From an uncultured Bacilli bacterium (GTDB lineage: Bacteria; Bacillota_I; Bacilli_A; RF39; UBA660), in contig CALVXR010000071.1 in assembly GCA_944371445.1 (NCBI GenBank), positions 1 to 32,321 of the forward strand: a stretch of DNA of 32,321 nucleotides, in the 5' to 3' direction. Positions within the stretch are counted from its first letter, which is position 1; each line of letters starts with the position of its first letter. This document shows positions 14,003-23,542 of the stretch, piece after piece. The translations under genes were made by a program, and so were the position numbers. The notes beneath the pieces are model-generated. The model was not told where the DNA came from and made no database searches. It saw nothing but the letters and a program-made list of their open reading frames with translations.

Positions 14003-16372
14003 ATGGGAAAAAAAGTTGGTATAGTATCGTGTTATTTTAAGGACAACTATGGCAGTATGTTACAAGCATATGCAACAAAAAAAATATTAGATAATAATAA
14101 TATACCTAATGAAACAATAAATATTGATAACAATTTTGACTTTAAAAAAGGTAAGAGAAAATATTATTTAAGTCAATTAAAAAACTTCAAATTTATAAAA
14201 TCAAAATTTGGAATGTTTAAATTGAAAATTGATAAAAAATTAAACAAAAAACTTAATAAAAATATTAATATTAGAAATAAAAAGTATAAAGAGTTTAGAG
14301 AAGAATTTAATTTTTCCAGAGCTGTGCATAAATACGAAGATTTAACGGCTTTAGCTAAAGAAAAATATTCAGATGTAATAGTTGGCTCTGATCAGTTATG
14401 GCTACCTGTAAATGTTGTAGCAGACTATTATACTTTGAATTGGGTTCCAGATGATATAAATAAAATTTCATATTCAACAAGTTTTGGAGTGTCAAAAATA
14501 CCAAAAAAATACCAAGAGCAATATAGTTACTTTTTGAAAAGAATAAATCATTTATCCGTGAGAGAGGACACAGGAGTAAAAATTATAAAAGAAATTGCAA
14601 ATATTGATTCTAAATTGGTTTGTGATCCAACATTGTTGTTAACTAAAGAAGAATGGGAAGAAATTGCTACAAAAGATACTATAATAAATGAAAAGTATAT
14701 TTTATGTTACTTTCTTGGCAATAATATTGAGCATAGGAAATTTGCTGAAAGACTAAAAAAGAAAACCGGTTATAAGATTGTTTCATTAAATCATGCAGAT
14801 GAGTATGTTCCATATTCTGATAAATTTGCAGATTTTATCCCTTATGATATCGGACCTAAAGAATGGATTAATTTAATAAAAAACGCAGAATATGTATGTA
14901 CTGATTCATTTCATGGAACTGTATTTTCAATATTATTTAATAAATTATTTTTTTCTTTCAGAAGATATAGCAATAATAGTGTTACATCAACAAATTCGAG
15001 AATAGATTCATTATTAAAAGTAGCTAGAATTTCTAATAAAATGATACTTACTGGTAAGGAAAATGTAGATGATGTATTGAAATATAAAATAAATTATGAT
15101 GAGGTTTGTAATAATATTAATAAATTTAGAGAGAAATCATTAGTTTGGTTATTAAATTCTTTAGTTTGTAAAAAAGACGAAACTAAAAAAATAAATATAA
15201 CATCTAAAGAAGACTGCTCTGGATGTACAGCTTGTGCAAATATTTGCCCTAAAAATGCAATTAGTATGGTGGTAGATGAAGAAGGTTTTAAATATCCTAC
15301 GATTGATGAAAATAAATGCATAAATTGTGGGTTATGTAAAAAAGTATGCCCTATTTTAAATAAGCAAAATTTTAATGATTTTAATCAAAAAGCATATATA
15401 TTTCAAAATAAAAAAGAAAATATTCGTAAAGATTCAACATCAGGTGGATTTTTTAGCTCTATTGGAGAATATGTTATAAAAAAGAATGGTGTTGTTTATG
15501 GGGCTTCATATGATAAAAATTTTGTTGTTAGGCATACCAAAGCAGAAAAATTAGAAGATTTAAAAAAATTTAGAAAAAGTAAATATGTTCAAAGTGATTT
15601 AAGTGAAGTGTTTAAAGAAATAAAATGTTTTTTACAAAATAAGAGGTTAGTATGTTTTAGTGGTACCCCATGTCAAGTGGCAGGATTAAGTTTATATTTA
15701 GGTAGAAAATATGATAATTTAATTTTAGTAGACATAATGTGTCATTCAGTACCTTCACCATTATTTTTCGAGAAGTATAAAAAATACATATTAAATAAGA
15801 TGAAGGCAACAAAAATTATTGATATTAACTTTAGAGATAAAAGTAAATATGGTTATAAATACTCTATGATGACTATCAAAACTGATAATGGAATCTATAG
15901 TGAGGGAATTGATACTGATCCATACTTAAGAGCTTTTTTTGGAGATTATTCTGTAAGACCAAGTTGTTATAATTGCAAATTTAAAACGAAAAAGAGGGTG
16001 TCAGATATAACTATTTGGGATTGTTTTAATATTAATGAAATAGATAAACAATTTGATGATGATAAGGGTACAACTAGGTTATTAATACAGTCACAAAAAG
16101 GATTAGAAATATTAAATAAATTAAATAATATTAAATTGAAAGAAATTGATGTAAATATTGCTACTAATAAAGTTAGAGAGATGTTAAAAAGTGTTAATTA
16201 TAATTCGAAAAGAAATAGATTTTACAATAAATTTCAAGATGATAATTTTATAGAAGAATTTTTTCCAGTAAATTTAAAAACGAAATTAAATAGCTTTATC
16301 AGAAAAAGTTTAAGTAAAATTGGAATATATGACATTGCAAAAAAAACACTAAAAATAATTTTAAATAAGTGA
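14003..16372 (+). CDS. Polysaccharide pyruvyltransferase fused to ferredoxin and FrhB domains
   Basis: This 789-residue protein joins two enzymes. Residues 1 to about 395 are a polysaccharide pyruvyltransferase (CsaB/WcaK type; VGSDQLW, and DSFHGTVFS near residue 310), which would add ketal-linked pyruvate to a sugar. Residues 405-415 and 439-449 are two complete 4Fe-4S ferredoxin motifs (CxxCxxCxxxCP twice). The remainder, with STSGGFFSSIGEYV, FSGTPCQVAGL and CYNCKFK, is the coenzyme F420 hydrogenase/dehydrogenase beta-subunit domain. Such proteins occur in capsule loci, often as separate genes; here they are one chain with no frameshift sign. The FrhB part probably carries out a flavin-dependent reduction linked to pyruvylation or another glycan modification. 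AGGTG overlapping the previous stop is the ribosome site. Confidence 0.88.
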   Translation: MGKKVGIVSCYFKDNYGSMLQAYATKKILDNNNIPNETINIDNNFDFKKGKRKYYLSQLKNFKFIKSKFGMFKLKIDKKLNKKLNKNINIRNKKYKEFREEFNFSRAVHKYEDLTALAKEKYSDVIVGSDQLWLPVNVVADYYTLNWVPDDINKISYSTSFGVSKIPKKYQEQYSYFLKRINHLSVREDTGVKIIKEIANIDSKLVCDPTLLLTKEEWEEIATKDTIINEKYILCYFLGNNIEHRKFAERLKKKTGYKIVSLNHADEYVPYSDKFADFIPYDIGPKEWINLIKNAEYVCTDSFHGTVFSILFNKLFFSFRRYSNNSVTSTNSRIDSLLKVARISNKMILTGKENVDDVLKYKINYDEVCNNINKFREKSLVWLLNSLVCKKDETKKINITSKEDCSGCTACANICPKNAISMVVDEEGFKYPTIDENKCINCGLCKKVCPILNKQNFNDFNQKAYIFQNKKENIRKDSTSGGFFSSIGEYVIKKNGVVYGASYDKNFVVRHTKAEKLEDLKKFRKSKYVQSDLSEVFKEIKCFLQNKRLVCFSGTPCQVAGLSLYLGRKYDNLILVDIMCHSVPSPLFFEKYKKYILNKMKATKIIDINFRDKSKYGYKYSMMTIKTDNGIYSEGIDTDPYLRAFFGDYSVRPSCYNCKFKTKKRVSDITIWDCFNINEIDKQFDDDKGTTRLLIQSQKGLEILNKLNNIKLKEIDVNIATNKVREMLKSVNYNSKRNRFYNKFQDDNFIEEFFPVNLKTKLNSFIRKSLSKIGIYDIAKKTLKIILNK

Positions 16373-16389
16373 ATATTTAGGAGGAATTT

Positions 16390-17520
16390 ATGGAAAAAAT
16401 AAAAGTTTTATTTTTTGTTGATAGATTATTGCTTGGTGGTATTCAAAAACTTTTATATGAATGGACATTAAGATTTGATAAAACAAAATTTGAGATAGAA
16501 TTCTTAACTTTAGATGATGGTAAAAAATATGAATTAGAGCAAGTTCTCAAAAATTTAAATATAAAAGTTTACAAATTAGAAAATTGTTGGATTAATAACC
16601 CACTTGATTTAATTAAAGTAGAAAAAAAAGTTTCTAACTTTTTTAAAGAGCATAATGATTATAAGGTATTACACTTTAATTCGACAAGTAAAAATTATTT
16701 TATATTAAAGTATGCAAAAAAATATAATATTCCAATTAGGATAGCACATTCTCATAGTATATCATTTCAAACACAAAATAATATAAAAAAAATATGTGGT
16801 AATATTTTAAAAATTTTATTAAAGAAATATTCAACAGATTACTTTGCTTGTTCAAAAATTGCTGGTGAATGGATGTTTGGAAAAAGTGAGCTAGAAAAGG
16901 GAAAAGTAAAAATAATACATAATGCTATTGATTATAATAAGTTTAAATTTGATAAAAACATTAGAAAAAAAACCAGAAAAAAATTAGGAATAAGTGACAA
17001 TGATGTATTAATAGGAAATGTGGGAAGATTTGTAACTTCAAAAAATCATCTGTTTTTAATTGACTTATTTCATGAAGTATGTAAAATTAATCAAAATTAT
17101 AAGTTACTTTTAATCGGAACTGGTCCATTAGAATATCAAATAAAAAAAGAGGTATATAAATTTAATTTAGAAGAAAAAGTTATTTTTTTAGGGGAAAGCA
17201 ATAAGGTTAATGAATATATGCAAGCTATGGACCTATTTGTATTTCCTTCCTTATATGAAGGGCTTGGAATGGTTCTAATAGAAGCTCAAGCATCAGGACT
17301 TTGTTGCTTGGCATCTAAAAATGTTATACCTGAAGAAGCTGTGATATCAAAAAATTTAAAACTTCTAGATTTATCTGATAAAAATTTATGGATTTATTCT
17401 ATTTTAAGAAACGATAAAAATAGAATAAATGTGGAAAAAGAAATAAGAAAAAAGGAATATATAATTGATGATGTTGTTGAGGAATTATCACAATTTTATA
17501 TGAATAATAGAGGTGATTAA
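16390..17520 (+). CDS. GT4-family glycosyltransferase, paralogue of the upstream enzyme
   Basis: This is a 376-residue GT-B glycosyltransferase of family 4. It has LLGGIQKLLYEW in the N-terminal domain, GNVGRFVTSKNHLF at the start of the donor domain, and the E-x7-E motif EGLGMVLIE followed by AQASG. Shared segments with the enzyme at 12877-13992 (HSHS, TDYFACSKIAGEWMFG, HNAID) show common descent. The two probably add different sugars of one repeat unit. AGGAGG lies just before the ATG. The following gene starts 3 bases after its stop. Confidence 0.88.
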   Translation: MEKIKVLFFVDRLLLGGIQKLLYEWTLRFDKTKFEIEFLTLDDGKKYELEQVLKNLNIKVYKLENCWINNPLDLIKVEKKVSNFFKEHNDYKVLHFNSTSKNYFILKYAKKYNIPIRIAHSHSISFQTQNNIKKICGNILKILLKKYSTDYFACSKIAGEWMFGKSELEKGKVKIIHNAIDYNKFKFDKNIRKKTRKKLGISDNDVLIGNVGRFVTSKNHLFLIDLFHEVCKINQNYKLLLIGTGPLEYQIKKEVYKFNLEEKVIFLGESNKVNEYMQAMDLFVFPSLYEGLGMVLIEAQASGLCCLASKNVIPEEAVISKNLKLLDLSDKNLWIYSILRNDKNRINVEKEIRKKEYIIDDVVEELSQFYMNNRGD

Positions 17521-17523
17521 TAA

Positions 17524-18111
17524 GTGATAAGAAGTAAAAAGGATTACAAATATTACTTAGAATGTGATAAATTAGCGAGAGGATACAATAAAAAAAATTA
17601 TTTTGGAATTAGGGGAGAAATCCCAGTATATAAATTCCAAAGGATGATGAGAAGAGTTGAATATTTTAATAATTGTAAGCATGGTTTTTTTTACAAGATA
17701 ATTACTTTAATACTTAAATATCAATATAAAAAAATGCAAATTAAACTTGGATATTCTATTCCAATAAATACATTTGGACCTGGACTCATGATTCAGCATA
17801 GAGGGACAATATGTGTAAATGGGAAGGCTAGAGTAGGAAGAAATTGTAGAATTAATGTGGATGTTAATATTGGAACTAATATGGAAAAAGAGGGTGAAGC
17901 GCCAGTAATTGGAGATAATTGTTTTATAGGTCCAGGTGTAAAAATGTTTGGGAAGATTCATATAGGTAACAATGTAGCAATTGGTGCTAATAGTGTTGTA
18001 AATAAAAGTTTTCCGGATAACGTTACCATTGCAGGAGTACCTGCAAAAATAGTTAATAATATTGGAACAAAAAATCGTTTTAATTATTATCCAAAAGAAA
18101 TAGAGGAGTGA
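17524..18111 (+). CDS. Serine acetyltransferase-like (left-handed beta-helix) acyltransferase
   Basis: This 195-residue protein has an alpha-helical N-terminus (about 1-75) and then hexapeptide repeats of a left-handed beta-helix: GPGLMIQHRGTICVNGKA, IGDNCFIGPGVKMFG, IGNNVAIGANSVV, ending VTIAGVPAKIV. This matches the CysE/LbH-SAT group. In a polysaccharide locus it most likely acetylates a sugar of the repeat unit and does not make O-acetylserine. H92 and neighbours in the QHRGT block are the probable catalytic site. It starts with GTG at 17524, with AGGTGAT 6 bases upstream. It overlaps no gene, but its stop lies inside the ribosome-site region of the next gene. Confidence 0.85.
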   Translation: MIRSKKDYKYYLECDKLARGYNKKNYFGIRGEIPVYKFQRMMRRVEYFNNCKHGFFYKIITLILKYQYKKMQIKLGYSIPINTFGPGLMIQHRGTICVNGKARVGRNCRINVDVNIGTNMEKEGEAPVIGDNCFIGPGVKMFGKIHIGNNVAIGANSVVNKSFPDNVTIAGVPAKIVNNIGTKNRFNYYPKEIEE

Positions 18112-18116
18112 TATTA

Positions 18117-19010
18117 ATGAATGATAAAATAACTCTTTCCATATTTACTCCAACATATAATAGAGTTAATTTATTAGAAAAAGCATATAATAGTTTAATT
18201 GAGCAAACTAATAAAAATTTTAAATGGCTAATTGTTGATGATGGTTCAACGGATAGTACAGAAAAAAAAGTTAAAGAGTGGATAGATGAAAGCAAAATAA
18301 AAATAGAATATTATAAAAAAGATAATGGTGGAAAACATAGTGCTATGAATTATGCATTCAAAGTTGTTGATACAGAATTAATATTGCTATGTCTTGATTC
18401 TGATGATTATTTAACAAAAAATGCTGTAGATATAATATTAAAAAAATGGAATAGTCATGATAGTAATGAAAAAGGTATTGTAATGTTGTGTGATGATGAA
18501 AATAGAACCAATAAATATACAATAAAGTTTAATGAAAGAAAATTAGCAAAATGTTCTGTTTCTGAAGCTTTATCAAAAAATTATTTTAATGCTAGCGCTA
18601 TTTATATTGTTTCATCCGATTATATTAAAAATTTTGAATTTCCTGAAATTGAAAATGAGAAATTTTTTACAGAAGCTTATCTACTTTATCAAATGGAAGA
18701 ACCATTTATTTGGACAAAAGAAAGAATATGTATAAGAGAATATCAACAAGGTGGATTAACAAAAAATATAGGTAAGTTATTTATAAAGTCTCCAAAATCT
18801 TGGTTTTTATATAATAAATTAAGGATGCAAAAAAGTAAATCTATTATATATAAAATAAAATATACAATTTATTATATTACATTTGGTATTATTTCAAAAC
18901 AAAAAAAAATAATAATTGATTCAAATAATAAACTCCTTGTAATTCTTTTATTTCCATTAGGCTTTTTTGGAACTTTATACTTAAAGAAATCTTTAATAAA
19001 GAAAAAATAA
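18117..19010 (+). CDS. GT2-family glycosyltransferase
   Basis: This 297-residue GT-A enzyme has the N-terminal nucleotide-sugar domain with FTPTYNR, DDGSTDST (about 38-45), NGGKHSAMNYAF and the metal-binding LDSDDYL. The C-terminus has a short hydrophobic segment (LLVILLFPLGFFGTLYL) before a Lys tail, which may anchor it to the membrane. The start at 18117 is preferred because GAGGAG precedes it by 8 bases; GTG at 18108 lies inside that ribosome site. It adds one sugar of the repeat unit; donor unknown. The next gene starts 3 bases after its stop. Confidence 0.88.
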   Translation: MNDKITLSIFTPTYNRVNLLEKAYNSLIEQTNKNFKWLIVDDGSTDSTEKKVKEWIDESKIKIEYYKKDNGGKHSAMNYAFKVVDTELILLCLDSDDYLTKNAVDIILKKWNSHDSNEKGIVMLCDDENRTNKYTIKFNERKLAKCSVSEALSKNYFNASAIYIVSSDYIKNFEFPEIENEKFFTEAYLLYQMEEPFIWTKERICIREYQQGGLTKNIGKLFIKSPKSWFLYNKLRMQKSKSIIYKIKYTIYYITFGIISKQKKIIIDSNNKLLVILLFPLGFFGTLYLKKSLIKKK

Positions 19011-19013
19011 AAT

Positions 19014-20093
19014 ATGGTTGTAGAAAATAAAAAGTTTACTTTAATAGAAAAAGCCTTAGTATTTATATGTGTATTATTTAAATATTTAATTACATATGGA
19101 ATTAATAAAAATATTTTATATTTAATTTTATTATTTATAGTGTTTTTAACTTTAATTACAACTTTAAAGAAAAAGCTATATTTAGTAGAATTTAATAAAT
19201 TAATTTTTTTTGGTTTTATAGCATTAATTTTTATATTATTTTATTCTGATCAAAATTTTTTAATTTCTTATTTATTGGCTATATTATGCTTAAGAAAATT
19301 TGATAAGGAATTTATTAAAATATTTTTTTTCTCATCAATATTTTGTTTTTCTATTACTATTGTTTTTAATAAAATTGGCTTAATTGCTTCTAAAGATATG
19401 GTCAGGTATGTTGATGGTGTAGTTGTTAATAGATTTAGTTTAGGATTTTCTCATCCTAATGAATTATTTTTATTTTTTTTAGCTATAGTATTATCTGGAT
19501 ATTATCTGTATAAGGATAAGATAATATTTTATCTTGTTACTTTTATTTTTAGTATAATCTTTTATAAACTTTCACTTTGTAGGACAGGTTTTTTTACGGT
19601 TATCATCTTTTTTATCATAGTACTTGTTAATAAAAAGATTAGTATAAAAAAGTTTAGGGTATTATTGCCATATATTATTCCTTTTTTTACATTTTTATCT
19701 TTGTTTATTGCATATAAATATGGTAATGATATAACAAATAAAATTTCTGATTATTTAACTGGAAGACCTTTTTATTGGAATTTCTATCTAAAAAGTGGCA
19801 CGATGTTTTCTATGTTTGGACATAATAAAGTTGAAGGAATGTTTTTAGATAATTTTTACATTTATATGTTAGTTCAATATGGAATTTTTGGTTATTTAAT
19901 TTATACCCTAATATATTATAAATCAACAAAAAAAATGAAATTTGATGTCCAGTTTTTAATAATAATAATTATATTTTTAATATATGGTTTAGTAGAAGCT
20001 AATGTTATAATTGGAAGTATACAATTTTTATTTGCATTGCAATTAAAATATTTAATTGAGTATAGGAAAGAGGATTTTAATAATGGAAAGTAG
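19014..20093 (+). CDS. wzy: Wzy-type O-antigen/capsule polymerase
   Basis: The 359-residue, very hydrophobic product has about ten membrane segments and one larger outer loop (around RTGFFTVIIFFIIV to the TGRPFYWNFYLKSGTMFSMFG region). Position between the glycosyltransferases and the flippase, topology and the RxG loop motifs fit Wzy polymerases, which join repeat units on the outer face. Sequence conservation in this family is poor, so the call rests on topology and context. No clear ribosome site precedes the ATG; it starts 3 bases after the previous stop and is probably coupled. Its 3' end overlaps the flippase gene by 11 bases. Confidence 0.75.
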   Translation: MVVENKKFTLIEKALVFICVLFKYLITYGINKNILYLILLFIVFLTLITTLKKKLYLVEFNKLIFFGFIALIFILFYSDQNFLISYLLAILCLRKFDKEFIKIFFFSSIFCFSITIVFNKIGLIASKDMVRYVDGVVVNRFSLGFSHPNELFLFFLAIVLSGYYLYKDKIIFYLVTFIFSIIFYKLSLCRTGFFTVIIFFIIVLVNKKISIKKFRVLLPYIIPFFTFLSLFIAYKYGNDITNKISDYLTGRPFYWNFYLKSGTMFSMFGHNKVEGMFLDNFYIYMLVQYGIFGYLIYTLIYYKSTKKMKFDVQFLIIIIIFLIYGLVEANVIIGSIQFLFALQLKYLIEYRKEDFNNGK

Positions 20094-21501
20094 AGAAAAA
20101 AAACTATATAAAAATTCAATAATAATTTTCATAAGTAAAATATTTACTCAACTTTTAACATTGATATTACTACCCATTCTTACTGCAAAATTAACAACAA
20201 CCGAGTATGGTACATTTGATTTGATAACAACATATGGTTTGTTACTTGTTGCTTTTTTATCGGTACAAGTTGAAAGTGCCATTTTTCGTTTTTTGATTGA
20301 TTATAGATCTAATGAAGAAATGTGTAAATGTATAGTAACAAATGGTTTTATATCAATTATTATTTCCTTCGTTCTATCTACAACCATTTTTTTCTTGTTT
20401 TGTTTTTTATTCAATATAAAAAATAGCATATATATATTTATTTTTTCAATTTCACAGTTGATTTTAAGTATAAATCTTCAAATTTGCCGTGGTATTGGAA
20501 ATAACAAAACATATGCTTTGGCTAGTTTATATACTGGTATTATAAATTTAATATTATGTTTTGTACTTGTGTATTTATTAGAATATGGTTTAGTTGGAAT
20601 GGTTATTTCTAGTGTTATGTCTTCTATAATTGGAGGTATTTATATATTTTTTAAAGAGAAAATTTATAAATATTTTTCCTTTGATTGCTTTTCAAATTTA
20701 TTTATTATTAAAATGGTAAAATATTCTTTACCACTTGTTCCTAATAATATTACATCATGGATTTTAAGTATTTCAGATAAAATAATGATTTCATATATGA
20801 TTTCGCCATCAGCTAATGGAATATATTCAATATCAACTAAGTTTTCTATTCTAATGTCACATATTTATAGTGTATTTAATTTATCATGGACTGAATCTGC
20901 GTCGATAAGCTCAAATGATAATGATAGAGAAATATTCTTTTCAAAATCTATAAATAATATTTTTAAAATATGTTTTTCTATATGTTTAATTATGATATCA
21001 TTAATGCCTATATTTTTTAAGTATATGATTGATTCAAATTATGCAGAATCATATATATATATTCCCATATTAATATTTGCTTCTATCTTTGAAATTATAA
21101 GTGGATTGTTAGGTGCAATATATATCTCCTTGAAAGATTCAAAAAAAGTAGCACTTACAACGGTTTTTGCTAGTATGGTAAATATTATAATTAATTTTAT
21201 ATTTATTAGAAAATTGGGATTATATGCTGCGTGTTTATCTACACTAATTTCTTATTTTATTCTTTCAATATATAGATACTATGATATAAGGAAAAGTTTG
21301 AAGATAAAATTTAGTTTTAGAAATTTTATATTAGGAACTTTATTCTATTTTATTATTTCATATTTTTATTATAAAAATAATATAATTATCAGTATTATTT
21401 GTACTTTGTTTACAGTTATATTTTCAATTTTATTTAATAGAAGTTTTTTGATATCGTGTTTTAAGATGAGTAAGATAAAAAAAATAAATCATTTGAATTA
21501 A
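20083..21501 (+). CDS. wzx: Wzx-type polysaccharide flippase
   Basis: This 472-residue membrane protein has about 12-14 helices. The N-terminus (NSIIIFISKIFTQLLTLILL, then PILTAKLTTTEYGTFDLI) is the typical start of MOP-superfamily flippases, which carry lipid-linked repeat units to the outer leaflet. The start at 20083 has AGGA 8 bases upstream and overlaps the end of wzy by 11 bases. An upstream in-frame start at 20056 lacks a ribosome site. It is the last of the glycan-building genes; a weak hairpin follows before the assembly genes. Confidence 0.88.
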   Translation: MESREKKLYKNSIIIFISKIFTQLLTLILLPILTAKLTTTEYGTFDLITTYGLLLVAFLSVQVESAIFRFLIDYRSNEEMCKCIVTNGFISIIISFVLSTTIFFLFCFLFNIKNSIYIFIFSISQLILSINLQICRGIGNNKTYALASLYTGIINLILCFVLVYLLEYGLVGMVISSVMSSIIGGIYIFFKEKIYKYFSFDCFSNLFIIKMVKYSLPLVPNNITSWILSISDKIMISYMISPSANGIYSISTKFSILMSHIYSVFNLSWTESASISSNDNDREIFFSKSINNIFKICFSICLIMISLMPIFFKYMIDSNYAESYIYIPILIFASIFEIISGLLGAIYISLKDSKKVALTTVFASMVNIIINFIFIRKLGLYAACLSTLISYFILSIYRYYDIRKSLKIKFSFRNFILGTLFYFIISYFYYKNNIIISIICTLFTVIFSILFNRSFLISCFKMSKIKKINHLN

Positions 21502-21509
21502 ATAGGATA

Positions 21510-21545
21510 AAATAAGCATATTATTATTAAACTTATTTATTTTTA
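21510..21545 (+). terminator. Weak hairpin between flippase and VanZ-like genes
   Basis: AAATAAG (21510-21516) and CTTATTT (21532-21538) form a 7-bp AT-rich stem followed by ATTTTTAT. It could reduce read-through into the assembly genes; the stem is too weak to be sure. Confidence 0.3.
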
Positions 21546-21562
21546 TAAGGAGTCTGATTTAA

Positions 21563-22078
21563 ATGAAAAAAATAATCTATAGTATTTTATTTTTATTAAT
21601 GCTTATTATTATATTTATATTTTCATCACAAAATGGTGATGAATCACTTAATTTAACTATAAATGGTATAGATAAAGTAATAAGTATAAAAGGTGATAAA
21701 GAAAACATAGAAGATAATAATAAAAATAATACAAGTAACAATGAAACTAATATAAATAAAAAAGTAAACAAAGAATTACTTGTAGATAAATTAATTAAAC
21801 CAGTTAGAAAATCAGCTCACTTTATAGAATTTATGATTCTAGGTATAATAACATCATTACTTTTAAAATCATTCAAAATAAAGAATATATATCTAATAAT
21901 AATATCATTACTATTTTGTTTTATATACGCATGTACAGATGAAATACATCAGTTATTTGTAATAGGTAGAACATCTAGTTTTATAGATGTACTAATAGAT
22001 ACAAGTGGAAGTTTTACTGGAATTATGATAATATATATACTAGGTAAAAGAAGGTGTAAAAATGAAAATAATATCTAA
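21563..22078 (+). CDS. VanZ-like membrane protein
   Basis: This 171-residue protein has a first membrane helix (IIYSILFLLMLIIIFIF) and an Asn/Lys-rich insert (about 47-72). The VanZ core follows: RKSAHFIEFMILG, then CTDEIHQLFVIGR and DVLIDTSGS, with three further helices. VanZ family members confer low-level teicoplanin resistance in some hosts and are widespread in surface-glycan loci; the chemical role is not settled. AAGGAG lies 10 bases before the ATG. It overlaps the next gene by 17 bases, so the two are translationally linked. Confidence 0.85.
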   Translation: MKKIIYSILFLLMLIIIFIFSSQNGDESLNLTINGIDKVISIKGDKENIEDNNKNNTSNNETNINKKVNKELLVDKLIKPVRKSAHFIEFMILGIITSLLLKSFKIKNIYLIIISLLFCFIYACTDEIHQLFVIGRTSSFIDVLIDTSGSFTGIMIIYILGKRRCKNENNI

Positions 22079-23489
22079 AATAATAAGCATTATATCACTT
22101 ATATTAATGAGCGTATTTATAATACTTATGTTTTATTCAAATGTAGTACCTAATAAATATTTATATCCAGTAGTTATAATAGTACTTTTAATAACTGTAA
22201 TACTATCTATACTTATATTTAAAAATAAAGCAAAAATAATATCATCTATAATACTTATAATAATGTCTATATTATATATACTTGGAAGTAACTACTTTTA
22301 TAAAGCAATTCATTTAATGGATGTAATAAATAATAACAAAGAAGAAACAGAACTATATTATGTAGTAGTACTTAAAGATAGTAAATATAATGAAATAAAA
22401 GATATTAATAATAAAGAAGTAAGTATGATAAAAGAAGATAGTGAAAACTTTAATAAAGCTTTAAAAGAATTAAAAAATAAAGTAAAAATAAAAGAAAACA
22501 ATTATAAAGAACCATTAACACTCGCTAATGATTTACTAAATAAAAAAACAGATATAATTTTTATAAAAAATATACACAAAGATTTATATGATACAGAAAT
22601 AGATGGTTTTAAAGATAAAACTAAAATACTAGCTGAAATTAAAATTAAAACAAAAACAGAAAATATAAGTAAAACAGTAAATATAAAAGAAGAACCATTT
22701 AATGTATATATAAGTGGTATAGATGCATATGGAGATATTATGACTAAATCACAAGGTGATGTTAATATAATAATGACAGTAAATCCAAATGCACATGAAA
22801 TATTACTTACATCAATACCAAGAGACTATTATGTACAGTTACATGGAACAACAGGAGTAAAAGATAAACTAACGCATGCAGCATACTACGGAATAAATAT
22901 GTCTATAACTACATTAGAAGATTTATTAAATACTAAAATAAATCATTACTTTAGAGTAAACTTTGATACTCTTATTAAAGTAGTAGATGCGATAGGTGGA
23001 ATAGATGTATATTCAGATAAATCATTTAGAGCTTATACAAATAATAAAGTATATGTAAAAGAAGGATGGAATCATTTTAATGGTACTGAAGCTTTAGCTT
23101 TTTCAAGAGAAAGAATAACATATGCTACAGGTGATAGACATAGAGGAGAAAATCAACAAAATGTTCTTAAAGCAATTATGACAAAAGTAAGTACTACACC
23201 AGCACTTCTTACAAATTATAATGAAATAATGAATGTACTTGCTGGTTCATTTCAAACTGATATCGAAACAAATGAAATGACAGAACTTATAAAATATCAA
23301 ATAGATAAAATGCCTTCTTGGAATATAAAAACATATAATTTAAATGGTTATAATTCTTATAATGTAACTTATTCACTAGGTTCACTTAAAAGATATGTTA
23401 TGGAACCAGATATGCAAACAGTAGAAAAAGGAAGTAACTATATAAATGGAATGCTAGAAGGTAAAACCTTTAATGAATTAGGACTATAG
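22062..23489 (+). CDS. cpsA: LytR-CpsA-Psr (LCP) glycan-wall ligase, CpsA type
   Basis: This 475-residue enzyme transfers undecaprenyl-linked polymer to peptidoglycan. It has three N-terminal membrane helices (first about 90 residues), an extracytoplasmic accessory domain (about 100-215) and the LCP catalytic domain. The latter shows GDVNIIMTVNP, SIPRDYYVQLHG, DAIGGIDVY and FSRERITYATGDRHRGENQQ, with the conserved Asp and Arg residues that bind the lipid pyrophosphate. Three helices plus the accessory domain match pneumococcal CpsA more than the simple single-helix LCP proteins. AGAAGGTG before the ATG lies within the VanZ-like gene. It sits directly before cpsC/D/B-type genes, although in streptococci cpsA is the first gene of the locus. 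Confidence 0.9.
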   Translation: MKIISKIISIISLILMSVFIILMFYSNVVPNKYLYPVVIIVLLITVILSILIFKNKAKIISSIILIIMSILYILGSNYFYKAIHLMDVINNNKEETELYYVVVLKDSKYNEIKDINNKEVSMIKEDSENFNKALKELKNKVKIKENNYKEPLTLANDLLNKKTDIIFIKNIHKDLYDTEIDGFKDKTKILAEIKIKTKTENISKTVNIKEEPFNVYISGIDAYGDIMTKSQGDVNIIMTVNPNAHEILLTSIPRDYYVQLHGTTGVKDKLTHAAYYGINMSITTLEDLLNTKINHYFRVNFDTLIKVVDAIGGIDVYSDKSFRAYTNNKVYVKEGWNHFNGTEALAFSRERITYATGDRHRGENQQNVLKAIMTKVSTTPALLTNYNEIMNVLAGSFQTDIETNEMTELIKYQIDKMPSWNIKTYNLNGYNSYNVTYSLGSLKRYVMEPDMQTVEKGSNYINGMLEGKTFNELGL

Positions 23490-23542
23490 CCTTGAGAAAA
23501 AAATAAAAAAAAGATATAATTATTATAGTAGGAGGAAATAAG

